Positions 9,893 to 19,706 of a DNA stretch of 64,000 nucleotides are shown here, one piece after another. Source of the stretch: Haliscomenobacter sp. (GTDB lineage: Bacteria; Bacteroidota; Bacteroidia; Chitinophagales; Saprospiraceae); the NCBI GenBank assembly GCA_016713275.1, contig JADJPL010000001.1, forward strand, positions 842,677 through 906,676. Reading direction: 5' to 3'. Positions within the stretch are counted from its first letter, which is position 1. Each line of letters begins with the position of its first letter. Under the pieces are notes generated by a model. That model saw only the letters and a program-made list of their open reading frames with translations, ran no database searches and was not told the origin of the DNA. The position numbers and the translations under genes were made by a program.

Positions 9893-10074
9893 TAGATTTG
9901 TCTTTTGTGAAAGATTCGGCGGTCAAACTCCCTATACATCCAGGCGATAAAGGCCTATATTCCAAAGGAAGGATGGATATCAACTGGTATGCCGGAAGTT
10001 TTATTGCTGAATGGACAAAGTTAGGCCAAAAGGAACATAGGCGCAAGGGAGAAAGATCTACCCTGACGCTCTTT

Positions 10075-10515
10075 TTACAACTCCCGCTCCTCATCTACCG
10101 AAACCTGATAATCCGACACGAACTCAGCGGCGCTCGGGCGGAAGTAAATGAACAAACCCACTCCCAGTGCTGCCAGGAGGTAGAGCTGGATGTTGGCCGA
10201 TACAAAACCAAAAATGATGGCCGTAAGCACGGCAGATTCCGTCATGGCCAGCCTCAGCAAAACCCGCTGCTGGTAGTGCCGGAGCCGCTCTTCCAGCGGC
10301 TTACCTTGCCCCGGCGCCTTCCTTTTCAGGGTGTCGTTCAAAACCCATGCGGCGCCCCCCATAACCATCATAAAGATAAACGGCAAGTAAAAAAACAGCC
10401 CGGTATCGGCCAGCCCGGCGCTTTTATTGGCGGGCAGGAAAAAGTAAGCTACCGCCGCAAAAAGCGCCTGGCCGGCGAGCATCGCTAAAAAAAGGATTTG
10501 CGTATTGCGAATCAT
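10075..10515 (-). CDS. Small integral membrane protein
   Basis: A 146-residue protein with about four hydrophobic segments (ILFLAMLAGQALFAAVAYFFL, GLFFYLPFIFMMVMGGAAWVL, ESAVLTAIIFGFVSANIQLYLL, ALGVGLFIYF). I do not recognise a named family. The ATG at 10515 is preferred because it starts the first hydrophobic helix. The gene begins 10 bases after the OPT transporter stop in the same direction, so it probably shares that transcript and may be an accessory to it. Confidence 0.75.
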   Translation of the reverse strand: MIRNTQILFLAMLAGQALFAAVAYFFLPANKSAGLADTGLFFYLPFIFMMVMGGAAWVLNDTLKRKAPGQGKPLEERLRHYQQRVLLRLAMTESAVLTAIIFGFVSANIQLYLLAALGVGLFIYFRPSAAEFVSDYQVSVDEEREL

Positions 10516-10525
10516 ATGTCTCGGT

Positions 10526-12478
10526 TTATTTCCCCCGTGCAAACAGCCACAGGATGATATCTAAAACGCTAAAAGCAATGAGCCCGCTCAGATCCCCGAA
10601 AACGCCCAGCGATTCCGGTTCGAGCAGGCGAAGCTTGCTCAGGAAATTGATGGGAGCCCCATTGGAGTCATAGCCCACCGTATATCCCAGCATTCCCGCG
10701 ATTATAATCCCGGTAATAGACCCCCCGGCAATCAATCCGGAACTGAACAAAGCCCCGGGGCCGATCTCAGATTCCGCCGCCTTGTTTTTGTCTTTGCGCT
10801 CAACCAGCCATTTGACTAACCCCCCGATGAATATCGGTGAAGTGGTAGAAAGCGGCAAGTAGGCGCCCACAGCGAAGGCCAGGGAGCTCACCCCGCACAA
10901 TTCCACTACCGCAGCCAACCCCATCCCGGCAATAACCAGCCCCCAGGGCAGGTTCTGGCTCAGCAACCCTTTGATGACGGTCGCCATCAACGTCGCCTGG
11001 GGCGCCGGGAGCGGGTTGGGATGCTGGGCTGTCGCTTCTCCAATCCCAAGGGTGCGTTCCAGCAACAACACGGTAAACCCGATCACTATCGCGGAGGTCG
11101 TCACCCCGATCATCAACCCGATCTGTTGCTTGAACGGCGTTCCGCCTACCAGATAACCGGTCTTGAGATCCTGAGACGTTGCCCCTGCGTTCGCCGCAGC
11201 TATACACACCACCGCGCCCACGACCAGAGCGATCGGCTGATAGCTGTCATCGGTCCACCCCAGCCCCAGGAAGATCAGCGAGGTGGCCATCAGGGTGGCA
11301 ATCGTCATACCGGAAACGGGGCTGGACGAAGAACCGATTAACCCGACGATCCGCGAAGCAACCGTCACAAAGAAAAACCCGAAAATGAGGACCAGAATGG
11401 CCGAAAGAAAATTCATCGGCATATTCGGAAGCACCGACATCAACACCACCAAAACGACACTCCCCACCAAAACCCAGGTGATGGGCAGATCCTTTTCGGT
11501 GCGGCTTTGCGCTGCTTTATTCCCGCTGCGGTTCTGGCGCAAGTCGGCCATGGAATCGCGGAACGCGCTGACGATCGTCGGCAACGTCTTGATCAGCGTG
11601 ATGATTCCCCCAAAAGTTACGGCGCCCGCTCCAATGTAGCGGATATACCGGCTCCAGAGCTCGGACGGACTCATGTCAGCAATCAGTTTCACCGCTTCAG
11701 GAGGGAAGGGCGCCGGCAGCCCGGAGCCAATCACCGTGATCAGCGGGATCAAAACCAGCCACGACAAAACCCCGCCGGCGACCATGACGCCCGCAATCTT
11801 GGGCCCAATGATATACCCTACGCCTAAAAGCTCCGGCGTGATCTCCCCATTGATCGTCCCGTTGGGCAGGGCCGAGTCTTTTTTGAAGACGACGGTAGGC
11901 GTGTCTTTCCAAAGCCCCAAAATGGACATGAGCAGCTTGTACAAGAAAGCGATCCCAAGCCCATAATAAACCTTCTGTGCCAGGGCGCCGCCTTTTTCTC
12001 CTGCTACCAGCACATCCGCACAGGCCGTGCCTTCCGGATAGGGCAGGTTGTCGTGTTCCTTCACGATCAGCGAACGGCGCAGGGGAATCATAAACAAGAC
12101 CCCTAAAAAGCCGCCGACCAGGCCAAGTACAAAGATTTGGAAATATTCGAAGTAGGCTTTTCCTCCGTATAAAAACAACAACGCAGGCACCGTAAACACC
12201 ACCCCGGAAGCAACCGACTCCCCGGCAGAGCCAATCGTCTGTACGATATTGCTTTCCAGGATCGTCGCCTTGCCCAGCTTCTTAAATACGGAGATGGCCA
12301 AAACGGCAATAGGGATCGACGCGCTCACCGTAAGCCCTACCTTCAGACCAAGGTACACGGTAGCCGCGCCAAAAATGATACCAAAAAAAACGCCCAATAG
12401 AATCGCTTTGGGCGTAAACTCTGGAATAAAATCTTTCGCCGAAATGTACGGCTCGAAAGCGGGTTTGTTGGGTTCCAT
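10526..12478 (-). CDS. OPT family oligopeptide transporter
   Basis: A 650-residue inner-membrane transporter of the OPT superfamily, which imports peptides or metal-chelate conjugates. Family features include the N-terminal EFTPKAILLGVFFGIIFGAATVYLGLKVGLTVSASIPIAVLAI, conserved NIVQTIGSAGESVASGVVFTVPAL, LPYPEGTACADVL, and many hydrophobic helices. A POT peptide transporter lies upstream in the same direction, so the locus appears devoted to peptide uptake. Substrate is not determinable from sequence. Confidence 0.92.
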   Translation of the reverse strand: MEPNKPAFEPYISAKDFIPEFTPKAILLGVFFGIIFGAATVYLGLKVGLTVSASIPIAVLAISVFKKLGKATILESNIVQTIGSAGESVASGVVFTVPALLFLYGGKAYFEYFQIFVLGLVGGFLGVLFMIPLRRSLIVKEHDNLPYPEGTACADVLVAGEKGGALAQKVYYGLGIAFLYKLLMSILGLWKDTPTVVFKKDSALPNGTINGEITPELLGVGYIIGPKIAGVMVAGGVLSWLVLIPLITVIGSGLPAPFPPEAVKLIADMSPSELWSRYIRYIGAGAVTFGGIITLIKTLPTIVSAFRDSMADLRQNRSGNKAAQSRTEKDLPITWVLVGSVVLVVLMSVLPNMPMNFLSAILVLIFGFFFVTVASRIVGLIGSSSSPVSGMTIATLMATSLIFLGLGWTDDSYQPIALVVGAVVCIAAANAGATSQDLKTGYLVGGTPFKQQIGLMIGVTTSAIVIGFTVLLLERTLGIGEATAQHPNPLPAPQATLMATVIKGLLSQNLPWGLVIAGMGLAAVVELCGVSSLAFAVGAYLPLSTTSPIFIGGLVKWLVERKDKNKAAESEIGPGALFSSGLIAGGSITGIIIAGMLGYTVGYDSNGAPINFLSKLRLLEPESLGVFGDLSGLIAFSVLDIILWLFARGK

Positions 12479-12585
12479 AAGGGTTAAGGATTAAGGCGTG
12501 AGGCGCAAGGCGAAGGGCATGGGGGCCGGGGGGATAGGGTGTTGTACCAGGCCCTGCGCCTTATGCCCTGCGCCTTAAACCTGAA
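12479..12585 (-). repeat. Inverted short repeats between POT and OPT transporter genes
   Basis: Read on the minus strand, G-rich units (AAGGCGCAGGGCAT, twice) follow the POT stop codon. Their C-rich complement (GCCCTTCGCCTTGCGCCTCACGC, broken by a few bases) precedes the OPT ATG. The two halves could pair in RNA across the gap. This is an early example of the polarity pattern seen throughout 46-64 kb. Confidence 0.7.
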
Positions 12586-14154
12586 TTAATGCACTCCATG
12601 CATCCATTTCTTCAACCAGGGGGAAAGAAGGAAAAGGACTGCGGCGGCGCCAAGGGTGACATAAACTCCCCAGGTCACGTATACATTGATATAGGCCGAC
12701 AGAGCTTCTGCCGGGGCGGCGCCGTCGCCGGGCGTGGCGATCATCTGCCCCAGTTTGCCGGCTATTTTATGCGCAAAGGAGATCGACAGGAACCAGGTGC
12801 CCATCACAAAGCCCACCGTTTTGGCGGGGGAAAGCTTGGTAACTACCGATAATCCCACCGGCGACAAACTCAATTCGCCGGTCGTGTGGAATAAATACAT
12901 GAACACCAGGAAGATTACCGGGATCAAACCGCCGTCGTTGACTGTGCCCAGGACGCTTCGCGCGCCCGCCACGATAATGAAATACCCCAGCGCCATCTGC
13001 AAAAGAGCAAACGTAAACTTGATCGGCGTGCGCGGCTCGGCGTTTCGCTTGCTCAGGCCATTCCAGATCCAGGTGAAAACAGGCGCCAGCAGGATGATAA
13101 ACAGCGCATTTAATGACTGGAATTGCGACGTTTCAATACCGTGCTTCTGCACGTACTTGTCTGTAAGGAAGTTGAGCGATCCGCCAGCCTGTTCGAACAA
13201 GGTCCAGAAAATCATGTGGAAGAAGAACAGAAATACAAAAACGATCAGCCGTTGGCCTTCTTTTTTGTCCTCCGCATAGAATAAGGAAGAAATGATGATA
13301 TACCCAATCACGCCAATGCCGGCAATGATGAGGATGTAGTTCGTAATACCTTCATTGTTAATTAAAAAAGCAAAGATCGGCGCGGCAACGATAATGCCTA
13401 TGAACACCAGCCACTGCTGAGGAATACCCATAATCGAAGGTTTGGATAGCGCCTCCACACTCGGCGGATTGCCCTGGTCTTCGTATTTGCTCATGTTTCT
13501 CCAAAAAACGACCAACCCTAAAAGCATACCGATACCGGCAGCGGCAAAGCCAAGCGAGTAGTCGTAGGTTTCTGCCAGATAGCCGCAGGTCAGCGGCGCA
13601 AGGAACGCGCCGACGTTGATCCCCATATAGAAAATGGTAAACGCGCCATCTTTGCGGCGGTCGTTGCGGTCGTAGAACGTACCCAGGAAGCTGGAAATAT
13701 TCGGCTTGAAAAACCCGTTGCCAATAGCCAAAATAGATAGTCCCAGGAACAACAAAAAGGTCGTGTCGGCAGTAGCGGCATTAAAAGCCATAGTGAATTG
13801 ACCAACTGCCATTAAAATCGCCCCAATGATCACCGCCCGGCGGAAGCCCAGGAGGCGGTCGGCAAGCATCCCGCCCACGATCGGAGCGGCATAAAGGAGC
13901 GCGTTAAATGCCCCGTAAATCCCCACAGATCGTCCCATAGATCCGCTTTCTCCCAAGCTTTCGAAAATCTCTTTAGAGATATAGAGCACGAGGAAAGCGC
14001 GCATCCCATAAAACGAGAACCGTTCCCACATTTCGGCAAAAAACAGCGTGAATAACGCCTTGGGGTGCATTTTCCGCTGGGACAACACCGTAAGGGGTAC
14101 CCAGATCAGCACGAAAGCCCACCCTATGATCAGTGATAGTAGCGCAAAACTCAT
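12586..14154 (-). CDS. POT/PTR family proton-dependent peptide transporter
   Basis: A 522-residue major-facilitator protein importing di- and tripeptides with protons. POT signatures are FFAEMWERFSFYGMRAFLVLYI near residue 38 (the E-x-x-E/R-F-x-x-Y-G motif) and FTIFYMGINVGAFLAPLTCGYLAE near residue 165. About twelve to fourteen hydrophobic helices are visible, including an extra N-terminal helix before the usual start. A shorter start at MHPKALFTLFFAEMWE is possible. It precedes the OPT transporter on the same strand. Confidence 0.92.
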   Translation of the reverse strand: MSFALLSLIIGWAFVLIWVPLTVLSQRKMHPKALFTLFFAEMWERFSFYGMRAFLVLYISKEIFESLGESGSMGRSVGIYGAFNALLYAAPIVGGMLADRLLGFRRAVIIGAILMAVGQFTMAFNAATADTTFLLFLGLSILAIGNGFFKPNISSFLGTFYDRNDRRKDGAFTIFYMGINVGAFLAPLTCGYLAETYDYSLGFAAAGIGMLLGLVVFWRNMSKYEDQGNPPSVEALSKPSIMGIPQQWLVFIGIIVAAPIFAFLINNEGITNYILIIAGIGVIGYIIISSLFYAEDKKEGQRLIVFVFLFFFHMIFWTLFEQAGGSLNFLTDKYVQKHGIETSQFQSLNALFIILLAPVFTWIWNGLSKRNAEPRTPIKFTFALLQMALGYFIIVAGARSVLGTVNDGGLIPVIFLVFMYLFHTTGELSLSPVGLSVVTKLSPAKTVGFVMGTWFLSISFAHKIAGKLGQMIATPGDGAAPAEALSAYINVYVTWGVYVTLGAAAVLFLLSPWLKKWMHGVH

Positions 14155-14211
14155 TGAGAATAAGGTTTTAAATTGGTGTACGAATAACTATTCGGCCCTG
14201 AATCTACAAAA

Positions 14212-14246
14212 AAAAATGGCGCATTAAATGAAAATGCGCCATTTTT
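14212..14246 (-). terminator. Intrinsic terminator hairpin
   Basis: A 13 bp stem AAAAATGGCGCAT / ATGCGCCATTTTT with a nine-base loop. On the minus strand it is followed by a run of T, so it should end the transcript of the upstream minus-strand unit before the POT gene. Confidence 0.75.
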
Positions 14247-14272
14247 CAAGCCTCCGGCCTTCGCCCACCCTT

Positions 14273-14409
14273 TTACCCCGCTTGTTTTCTTCTGAGAAGC
14301 CCCGCGCTGATCAGACTTACCAGCAACCCGACCGGAAAAACCTCCATAAGGGTAATGGCAATATTAAAACGGCCATCAGGGCGCCATACAACAGGAGTTC
14401 TTTCTTCAT
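14273..14409 (-). pseudogene. Remnant resembling a DUF4199 membrane protein
   Basis: The first part reads MKKELLLYGALMAVLI, a typical DUF4199 N-terminus. A frame change then gives FNIAITLMEVFPVGLLVSLISAGLLRRK, which resembles the C-terminal helix of the same family. The central four-helix region is absent. I read this as an out-of-frame internal deletion leaving both ends of the gene. The family call comes from memory of its ends and needs a profile search. Confidence 0.45.
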
Positions 14410-14486
14410 GCGGGAGGCGGCGTACTTGCCCGAAGTACAGAAAGAAAACGCGGTTGCCCAAATTTTTTCGAAAAACGCTTGCCGGA

Positions 14487-15617
14487 TCACTCCGCCGCTT
14501 TGATCACCCGGGCTTGCCAGCTCCGCTCCCGGTCCCGGACCACCAGCAGATACGCCCCCGGGGCCAGGTTATCCAACCGGATAAAAGCCATTCGGTGCTC
14601 CGGGTCAATGGCCCGGGAAAATTGCGGAACCCCGCAGGCCGAAATGACGTCCAAAACCGCCTCCCGGGATAGCCCGTCGGGCAACTGCACGCTGAGCTGG
14701 GACGAAGCAGGGTTCGGGAAAACCCGAACCCCTGACGTATAGGTATTGGCCGACCTGAATGCGGCCACCTGCGAATAGTGCACGCTTCCTTCCCGGTCGG
14801 TTTGCGCCAGCCGGTAGTAGTTGATTCCCGGGTAGGGATAAGCGTCGAGAAACCGGTAGTGGACGGGCAAATCGCTGTTGCCCACGCCTTCTACCTGCCC
14901 AATCCGGGCAAAGGTTAGCCCGTCGTGGCTTCGTTCCACTTCGAAAAACAGGTTTTCGCGCTCCGAGGCCGTGGTCCAGTGCAGGGTAATCCCCTGATCA
15001 TGCGCATCGCCCCGGAACTGGGTGAGCTCCACCGGCAGGGGGGCATTCCCCATCATCAGGATATCGTCCACCCGGATCGTTGCTGCAAGCCCGGAGGGGT
15101 GCTGCCCATAAAAATAGATCTTGAAAACCGCCCAGCCTCCGGCTTTGGTGTAAATAGGCGTCGGGGCGCCATAACTTCCACAGGACGTACTGTGGGTGGA
15201 GCCTGCCGTCAGAATCGTTTCTACCGAACCGTCAGAGGAGTACGTCACCGTGTATCCGGTGGCGCTGTAACTGGAACTCCGGCTGAACGAAAAGCCAAAA
15301 TAGTTGATTTCCATCCGATATCCTGGCTTGGCGTATACCTCAAAGATCAGATAGTTACCGAGCTGGAAGGAACCCGCCGTGGGCCAGAAATTCGTGGCCC
15401 AGCTTTCATTTCCGTTACAGGCGTCGGGGCTGCCGATATTCGTAGCTCCAGATACCGAAGCCGAAGCGGACGCAATGGACGCGCTGGCGAAAGAAGGAGG
15501 GATCGGAAGGGATGGAACCGCGCTCGTGAGGTTCTCGAAGGTCCAGACGGCAAGATCCTGGCCCCAAAGGCCAGGGGTCCATGCCGCAAGAAAAAAGAGC
15601 GTCCAAAAAGGTTTCAT
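14487..15617 (-). CDS. T9SS-exported protein with C-terminal sorting domain
   Basis: A 376-residue secreted protein. The ATG at 15617 starts a signal peptide (MKPFWTLFFLAAW, cleavage near LWGQ). An upstream in-frame start would prefix 30 unlikely residues. The N-terminal half is a beta-rich domain. A segment near residues 195-290 (LPVELTQFRGDAHDQGITLHW, then FEVERSHDG) is the fibronectin-like module common before T9SS tails. The C-terminus (VRVFPNPASSQLSVQLPDG to PGAYLLVVRD) is a type A sorting domain, so the protein should cross the outer membrane by the type IX system. Function of the passenger is unknown. Confidence 0.85.
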   Translation of the reverse strand: MKPFWTLFFLAAWTPGLWGQDLAVWTFENLTSAVPSLPIPPSFASASIASASASVSGATNIGSPDACNGNESWATNFWPTAGSFQLGNYLIFEVYAKPGYRMEINYFGFSFSRSSSYSATGYTVTYSSDGSVETILTAGSTHSTSCGSYGAPTPIYTKAGGWAVFKIYFYGQHPSGLAATIRVDDILMMGNAPLPVELTQFRGDAHDQGITLHWTTASERENLFFEVERSHDGLTFARIGQVEGVGNSDLPVHYRFLDAYPYPGINYYRLAQTDREGSVHYSQVAAFRSANTYTSGVRVFPNPASSQLSVQLPDGLSREAVLDVISACGVPQFSRAIDPEHRMAFIRLDNLAPGAYLLVVRDRERSWQARVIKAAE

Positions 15618-15865
15618 ACTGGGGTTTGGTTTCCTGATCAATTGATTTTGAGCCAAATTACATGGACTCAGGCTATTGGTCAAGAGAGCACCCCGGAAGG
15701 CCCCCAAGCGGCAGGGTAGAGGGGCATTAAAATGTTTTTATCGTATGCAATTAAAAATCAACATATTAAAACGGATCTGTTGTTGCGTCTGCCGCAACCC
15801 TTGGCAGGTACGCCGAAGGCGGACCTGGGTGGGAATCGCTCGATTTTTTTCCAGCTGGAGGGGCA

Positions 15866-18800
15866 TCATCCATAATTCAACACCGGGGCGAGCCATTTCT
15901 CGGCGACGTCCACTTTGATCCCTTTTCTGGCAGCATAATCCTCCACCTGGTCTTTGGAGATGTCTCCGAGGCCAAAATATTTCGCTTGCGGGTGGCTGAA
16001 GTACCATCCGCTTACCGAAGCGGCCGGGAACATGGCAAAGCTTTCCGTCAGGGTAATCCCGACGAGTTTTTCCACGTGGAGCAGCTGCCAGAGGGTGGCC
16101 TTTTCGGTGTGGTCGGGGCACGCCGGGTATCCGGGCGCCGGGCGGATGCCCTGGTAGGTTTCGGAGATGAGGTCGTTGGTACTGCTGGTTTCCTCTGTAG
16201 CGTAGGCCCAGAATTCCTTCCGCACCCGTTCGTGTATGCGCTCGGCGAGGGCTTCTGCCAGGCGGTCGGCAAGCGCTTTCAGCAGGATGGCCTGATAATC
16301 GTCGTGCTGTTCCTCAAAGCGTTTGACCCATTTTTCGATTCCGATCCCAGCCGTGACGGCAAAAGCGCCCAGGTGGTCGTCGCACCGGCGGGGCGCATGC
16401 CCGGCAATAGGGGCACGTTCCGGGCAAAGCGGGGCTACGAAGTCCGCGAGGCACAGGTTGGGCTGGCCGGGGGCTTTGGCGCGCTGCTGCCGCAGAAAAT
16501 GCAGGGTAGCCAGGGGTTGGTCCCGGTTTTCGGAGGCAAACAATTGCACGTCGTCGCTGCCGAGGCGGTTTGCCGGAAAGATTCCGATCACCGCACGCGC
16601 TTCCAGCCACTGTTCGTCGATGATCCTCGCCAGCATACGCCGGGCATCTTCAAACAGCTTGGTGGCTTCCTGGCCTACGACCGGGTCTTTCAGGATAGCA
16701 GGATATTTGCCCGACAATTCCCAGCTCTGGAAAAAGGGGGTCCAATCGATATACTCCGCCAGTTCGCCCAGCGGATAGTTTTCAAACGCCTTGACGCCCA
16801 TGAACGCGGGCTTCGGTGGCTCATACCCTTCCCAATCGATAGCAGCTTTGTTGTTTCGGGCTTCTTCCAGCGCCAGGTATTCTTTGGAAGTAGCCCTGCC
16901 GGCGCGTTGCTCGCGGATCCGCTGATACTCTGCCCGGATTTCCATCTGGTATTGCTGCCTGCGGGCGCTATCCTCCGTCAGGAGCGCGCTCGCAACGCCT
17001 ACGCAGCGGGACGCATCCAGAACGTATACCACGGGCCCTTCGTATTGCGGCTCGATTTTTACGGCCGTATGGGTTTTGGAGGTGGTGGCGCCGCCGATCA
17101 GCAAGGGGATCTCGAATTGAAGCCGCTGCATCTCTTTGGCTACATGCGTCATTTCTTCCAGCGATGGAGTGATCAAACCGCTCAACCCGATGATATCGGC
17201 TTTTTCCTCCAGCGCTGTTTTCAGGATCTTTTCCGCAGGGACCATGACGCCCAGGTCGAGAATTTCATAGCCGTTGCACCCCAAAACCACTCCCACGATG
17301 TTCTTCCCGATGTCGTGCACGTCGCCTTTGACCGTTGCCAGCAGGATTTTGCCTTTGGCGCTGCCTTTTCCCGCCGCCTTATCCGCTTCGATATAGGGGG
17401 TCAGATAGGCCACCGCTTTTTTCATCACCCGGGCGCTTTTCACCACCTGGGGCAAGAACATTTTTCCTGCGCCAAACAGGTCGCCTACATGGTTCATGCC
17501 CTGCATCAATGGGCCTTCGATCACCTCCAGCGGAGAGCCCAGTTCTTTGCGGGCATCTTCGGTATCTATCTCGATGTAATCCGTAATTCCTCTGACCAGC
17601 GCGTGCGTAAGCCGCTCCTGCAAAGGAAGTTCCCTCCAGGCCAGGTCTTTCTGCACGCTGCGGCCGCCTTCGCCTTTGAGGGTCTCCGCGTATTCGGTGA
17701 GGCGTTCGGTCGCGTCGGGGCGGCGGTTGAGGAGGACGTCCTCCACGCGTTCGAGCAACGGAGCGGGGATTTCTTCATACACCTCGATCATCCCGGCATT
17801 GACGATGCCCATATCCATACCCGCCTGAATGGCATGGTATAAAAACGCCGAGTGCATGGCTTCGCGCACCGGATCGTTTCCGCGGTAGGAAAAGGAGACA
17901 TTGCTCACCCCTCCGGAAACTTTGGCCCCAGGGCAGCGTTGTTTGATTTGCCGGGTAGCCTCGAGGTAGTTGAGGGCGTATTCGTTGTGCTCTTCAATGC
18001 CGGTGGCGACGGCAAAAATATTGGGGTCAAAAATGATGTCCTGAGGAGGGAATCCCACCTGCTGGGTCAGCAGTTGATAGGCGCGCTCGCAAATGGCGAC
18101 TTTTCGGGCTACGGTTTCGGCTTGGCCTTGTTCGTCAAATGCCATCACCACGGCAGCGGCCCCGTAGCGGCGCACCAGCCTGGCTTGGCGGATGAATTCC
18201 GCTTCGCCCTCTTTCATGGAGATGGAGTTGACAATACATTTCCCCTGAACGCAGCGCAAACCCGCTTCGATCACCGAGAATTTCGAGGAATCGATCATGA
18301 TGGGCAGCCTGGCAATCTCGGGCTCCGACATCATCAGGTGGAGGAAATCGGCCATGGCTTTTTCCGAATCCAGCAGGCCTTCGTCCATGTTGACATCCAG
18401 CACCTGGGCGCCTCCTTCTACCTGCTGTTGCGCGACAGCCAGCGCATCTGCATACCGGCCTTCCCGGATCAGTCGGGCAAACTGGCGGGAACCCGTCACG
18501 TTGGTGCGCTCGCCGATGTTGACAAAGTTGGTTTCCGGCCGGATGATCAACGGCTCCAGCCCGCTCAGCATGGTATACGGAGCGATTTCTGGTATAGGGC
18601 GGGCTGGCAGCCCGCGTACCGCTTCTGCCATCGCCCGGATATGGGCAGGCGTCGTGCCGCAGCACCCGCCAATGATGTTGACAAACCCGCTGGAGGCAAA
18701 ATCCCGGATATACGCTTTCATCACTTCGGCGCTCTGGTCGTACTCGCCGAATTCGTTCGGAAGCCCTGCGTTGGGATAAGCCGAAACAAAGCAGTTGGCG

Positions 18801-19597
18801 ATCCCGGAAAGGGCTTCCAGATAGGGCCGCATTTCTTCCGCCCCCAGGGCGCAGTTGAGCCCGACGCTAAGCAGAGGCACGTGGCTGATGGAAATCCAGA
18901 ACGCTTCCACCGTTTGCCCCGACAGGGTGCGGCCGCTGGCATCGGTAATGGTTCCGGAAACCATCACGGGAATCCGGATACCGCGCTCATCGAACAGTTG
19001 TTCGATCGCAAAAAGCGCTGCCTTGGCATTGAGGGTGTCGAAAATGGTCTCGACAAGGAGTAGCTCAGCTCCGCCATCCAACAGTCCCCGGGCCTGATCG
19101 TAATAGGCTGCCCTCAGCTCCTCAAAACTGACCCCCCGCAGGCCAGGGTTGTTCACATCCGGAGAGAGGGAGGCGGTTTTATTGGTCGGCCCCATGGCGC
19201 CAGCGACGTAGCGCGGTTTGGCCGGGTTTTGGGCGGTGAACTCGTCGGCGGCCCGCCGCGCAATCTCTGCAGCGGCTTTGTTGATCTCGTACGCGAGGGC
19301 TTCCAATCCGTAATCCGACTGAGAAATAGAGGTACCATTGAAGGTGTTGGTCTCCAGGATATCGGCGCCCGCATCCAGATAAGCGCGGTGAATTTCTTCG
19401 ATAACGTCGGGCCGGGTGATGGACAGCAAATCGTTGTTGCCGCGCAGGTCGCGCGAAAAATCGGCAAACCGGGCGCCCCGGTAATCGGCTTCCTGCAGGC
19501 GTTTGCGCTGGATCATCGTCCCCATGGCGCCGTCGATGACGAGAATGCGTTGGGAAAGCAGGGTCCGGATGTCTGGTTTGGTTTGTTGGTCGCTCAT
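15866..19597 (-). CDS. metH: Cobalamin-dependent methionine synthase
   Basis: MetH transfers the methyl group of methyltetrahydrofolate to homocysteine through cobalamin. The 1243-residue protein contains all four modules. The homocysteine domain has RILVIDGAMGTMIQ and the zinc cysteines in GGCCGTTPAHI. The folate domain has NIGERTNVTGSRQF and MDEGLLDSEKAM. The cobalamin domain has DVHDIGKNIVGVVLGCNGYE, where the histidine ligates cobalt. The reactivation domain has RPAPGYPACPDHTEK. The ATG at 19597 gives the usual start; an upstream in-frame ATG at 19675 would overlap the cysC promoter region. It is divergent from cysC, linking methionine synthesis to sulfate assimilation. Confidence 0.97.
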   Translation of the reverse strand: MSDQQTKPDIRTLLSQRILVIDGAMGTMIQRKRLQEADYRGARFADFSRDLRGNNDLLSITRPDVIEEIHRAYLDAGADILETNTFNGTSISQSDYGLEALAYEINKAAAEIARRAADEFTAQNPAKPRYVAGAMGPTNKTASLSPDVNNPGLRGVSFEELRAAYYDQARGLLDGGAELLLVETIFDTLNAKAALFAIEQLFDERGIRIPVMVSGTITDASGRTLSGQTVEAFWISISHVPLLSVGLNCALGAEEMRPYLEALSGIANCFVSAYPNAGLPNEFGEYDQSAEVMKAYIRDFASSGFVNIIGGCCGTTPAHIRAMAEAVRGLPARPIPEIAPYTMLSGLEPLIIRPETNFVNIGERTNVTGSRQFARLIREGRYADALAVAQQQVEGGAQVLDVNMDEGLLDSEKAMADFLHLMMSEPEIARLPIMIDSSKFSVIEAGLRCVQGKCIVNSISMKEGEAEFIRQARLVRRYGAAAVVMAFDEQGQAETVARKVAICERAYQLLTQQVGFPPQDIIFDPNIFAVATGIEEHNEYALNYLEATRQIKQRCPGAKVSGGVSNVSFSYRGNDPVREAMHSAFLYHAIQAGMDMGIVNAGMIEVYEEIPAPLLERVEDVLLNRRPDATERLTEYAETLKGEGGRSVQKDLAWRELPLQERLTHALVRGITDYIEIDTEDARKELGSPLEVIEGPLMQGMNHVGDLFGAGKMFLPQVVKSARVMKKAVAYLTPYIEADKAAGKGSAKGKILLATVKGDVHDIGKNIVGVVLGCNGYEILDLGVMVPAEKILKTALEEKADIIGLSGLITPSLEEMTHVAKEMQRLQFEIPLLIGGATTSKTHTAVKIEPQYEGPVVYVLDASRCVGVASALLTEDSARRQQYQMEIRAEYQRIREQRAGRATSKEYLALEEARNNKAAIDWEGYEPPKPAFMGVKAFENYPLGELAEYIDWTPFFQSWELSGKYPAILKDPVVGQEATKLFEDARRMLARIIDEQWLEARAVIGIFPANRLGSDDVQLFASENRDQPLATLHFLRQQRAKAPGQPNLCLADFVAPLCPERAPIAGHAPRRCDDHLGAFAVTAGIGIEKWVKRFEEQHDDYQAILLKALADRLAEALAERIHERVRKEFWAYATEETSSTNDLISETYQGIRPAPGYPACPDHTEKATLWQLLHVEKLVGITLTESFAMFPAASVSGWYFSHPQAKYFGLGDISKDQVEDYAARKGIKVDVAEKWLAPVLNYG

Positions 19598-19706
19598 GGT
19601 GTATATATCGCTTGGGTAAATAACTTCGTGTTCAACCCGGAGGTTTAGCAAAGGTAGGGTTTCCGGGATTCCCAAACTTTATTTTTCTTTGAGGTAAAAA
19701 TAGACC

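Noticed and set aside
9859..10488. 209-residue plus-strand open frame
   Set aside because: Antisense to the small membrane protein and overlapping the antitoxin start; no recognisable features.
15986..17842. 618-residue plus-strand open frame in metH
   Set aside because: Antisense to unmistakable methionine synthase motifs.
19598..19706. Riboswitch between metH and cysC
   Set aside because: The 109-base divergent gap is too short and shows no SAM or cobalamin riboswitch core that I can recognise.
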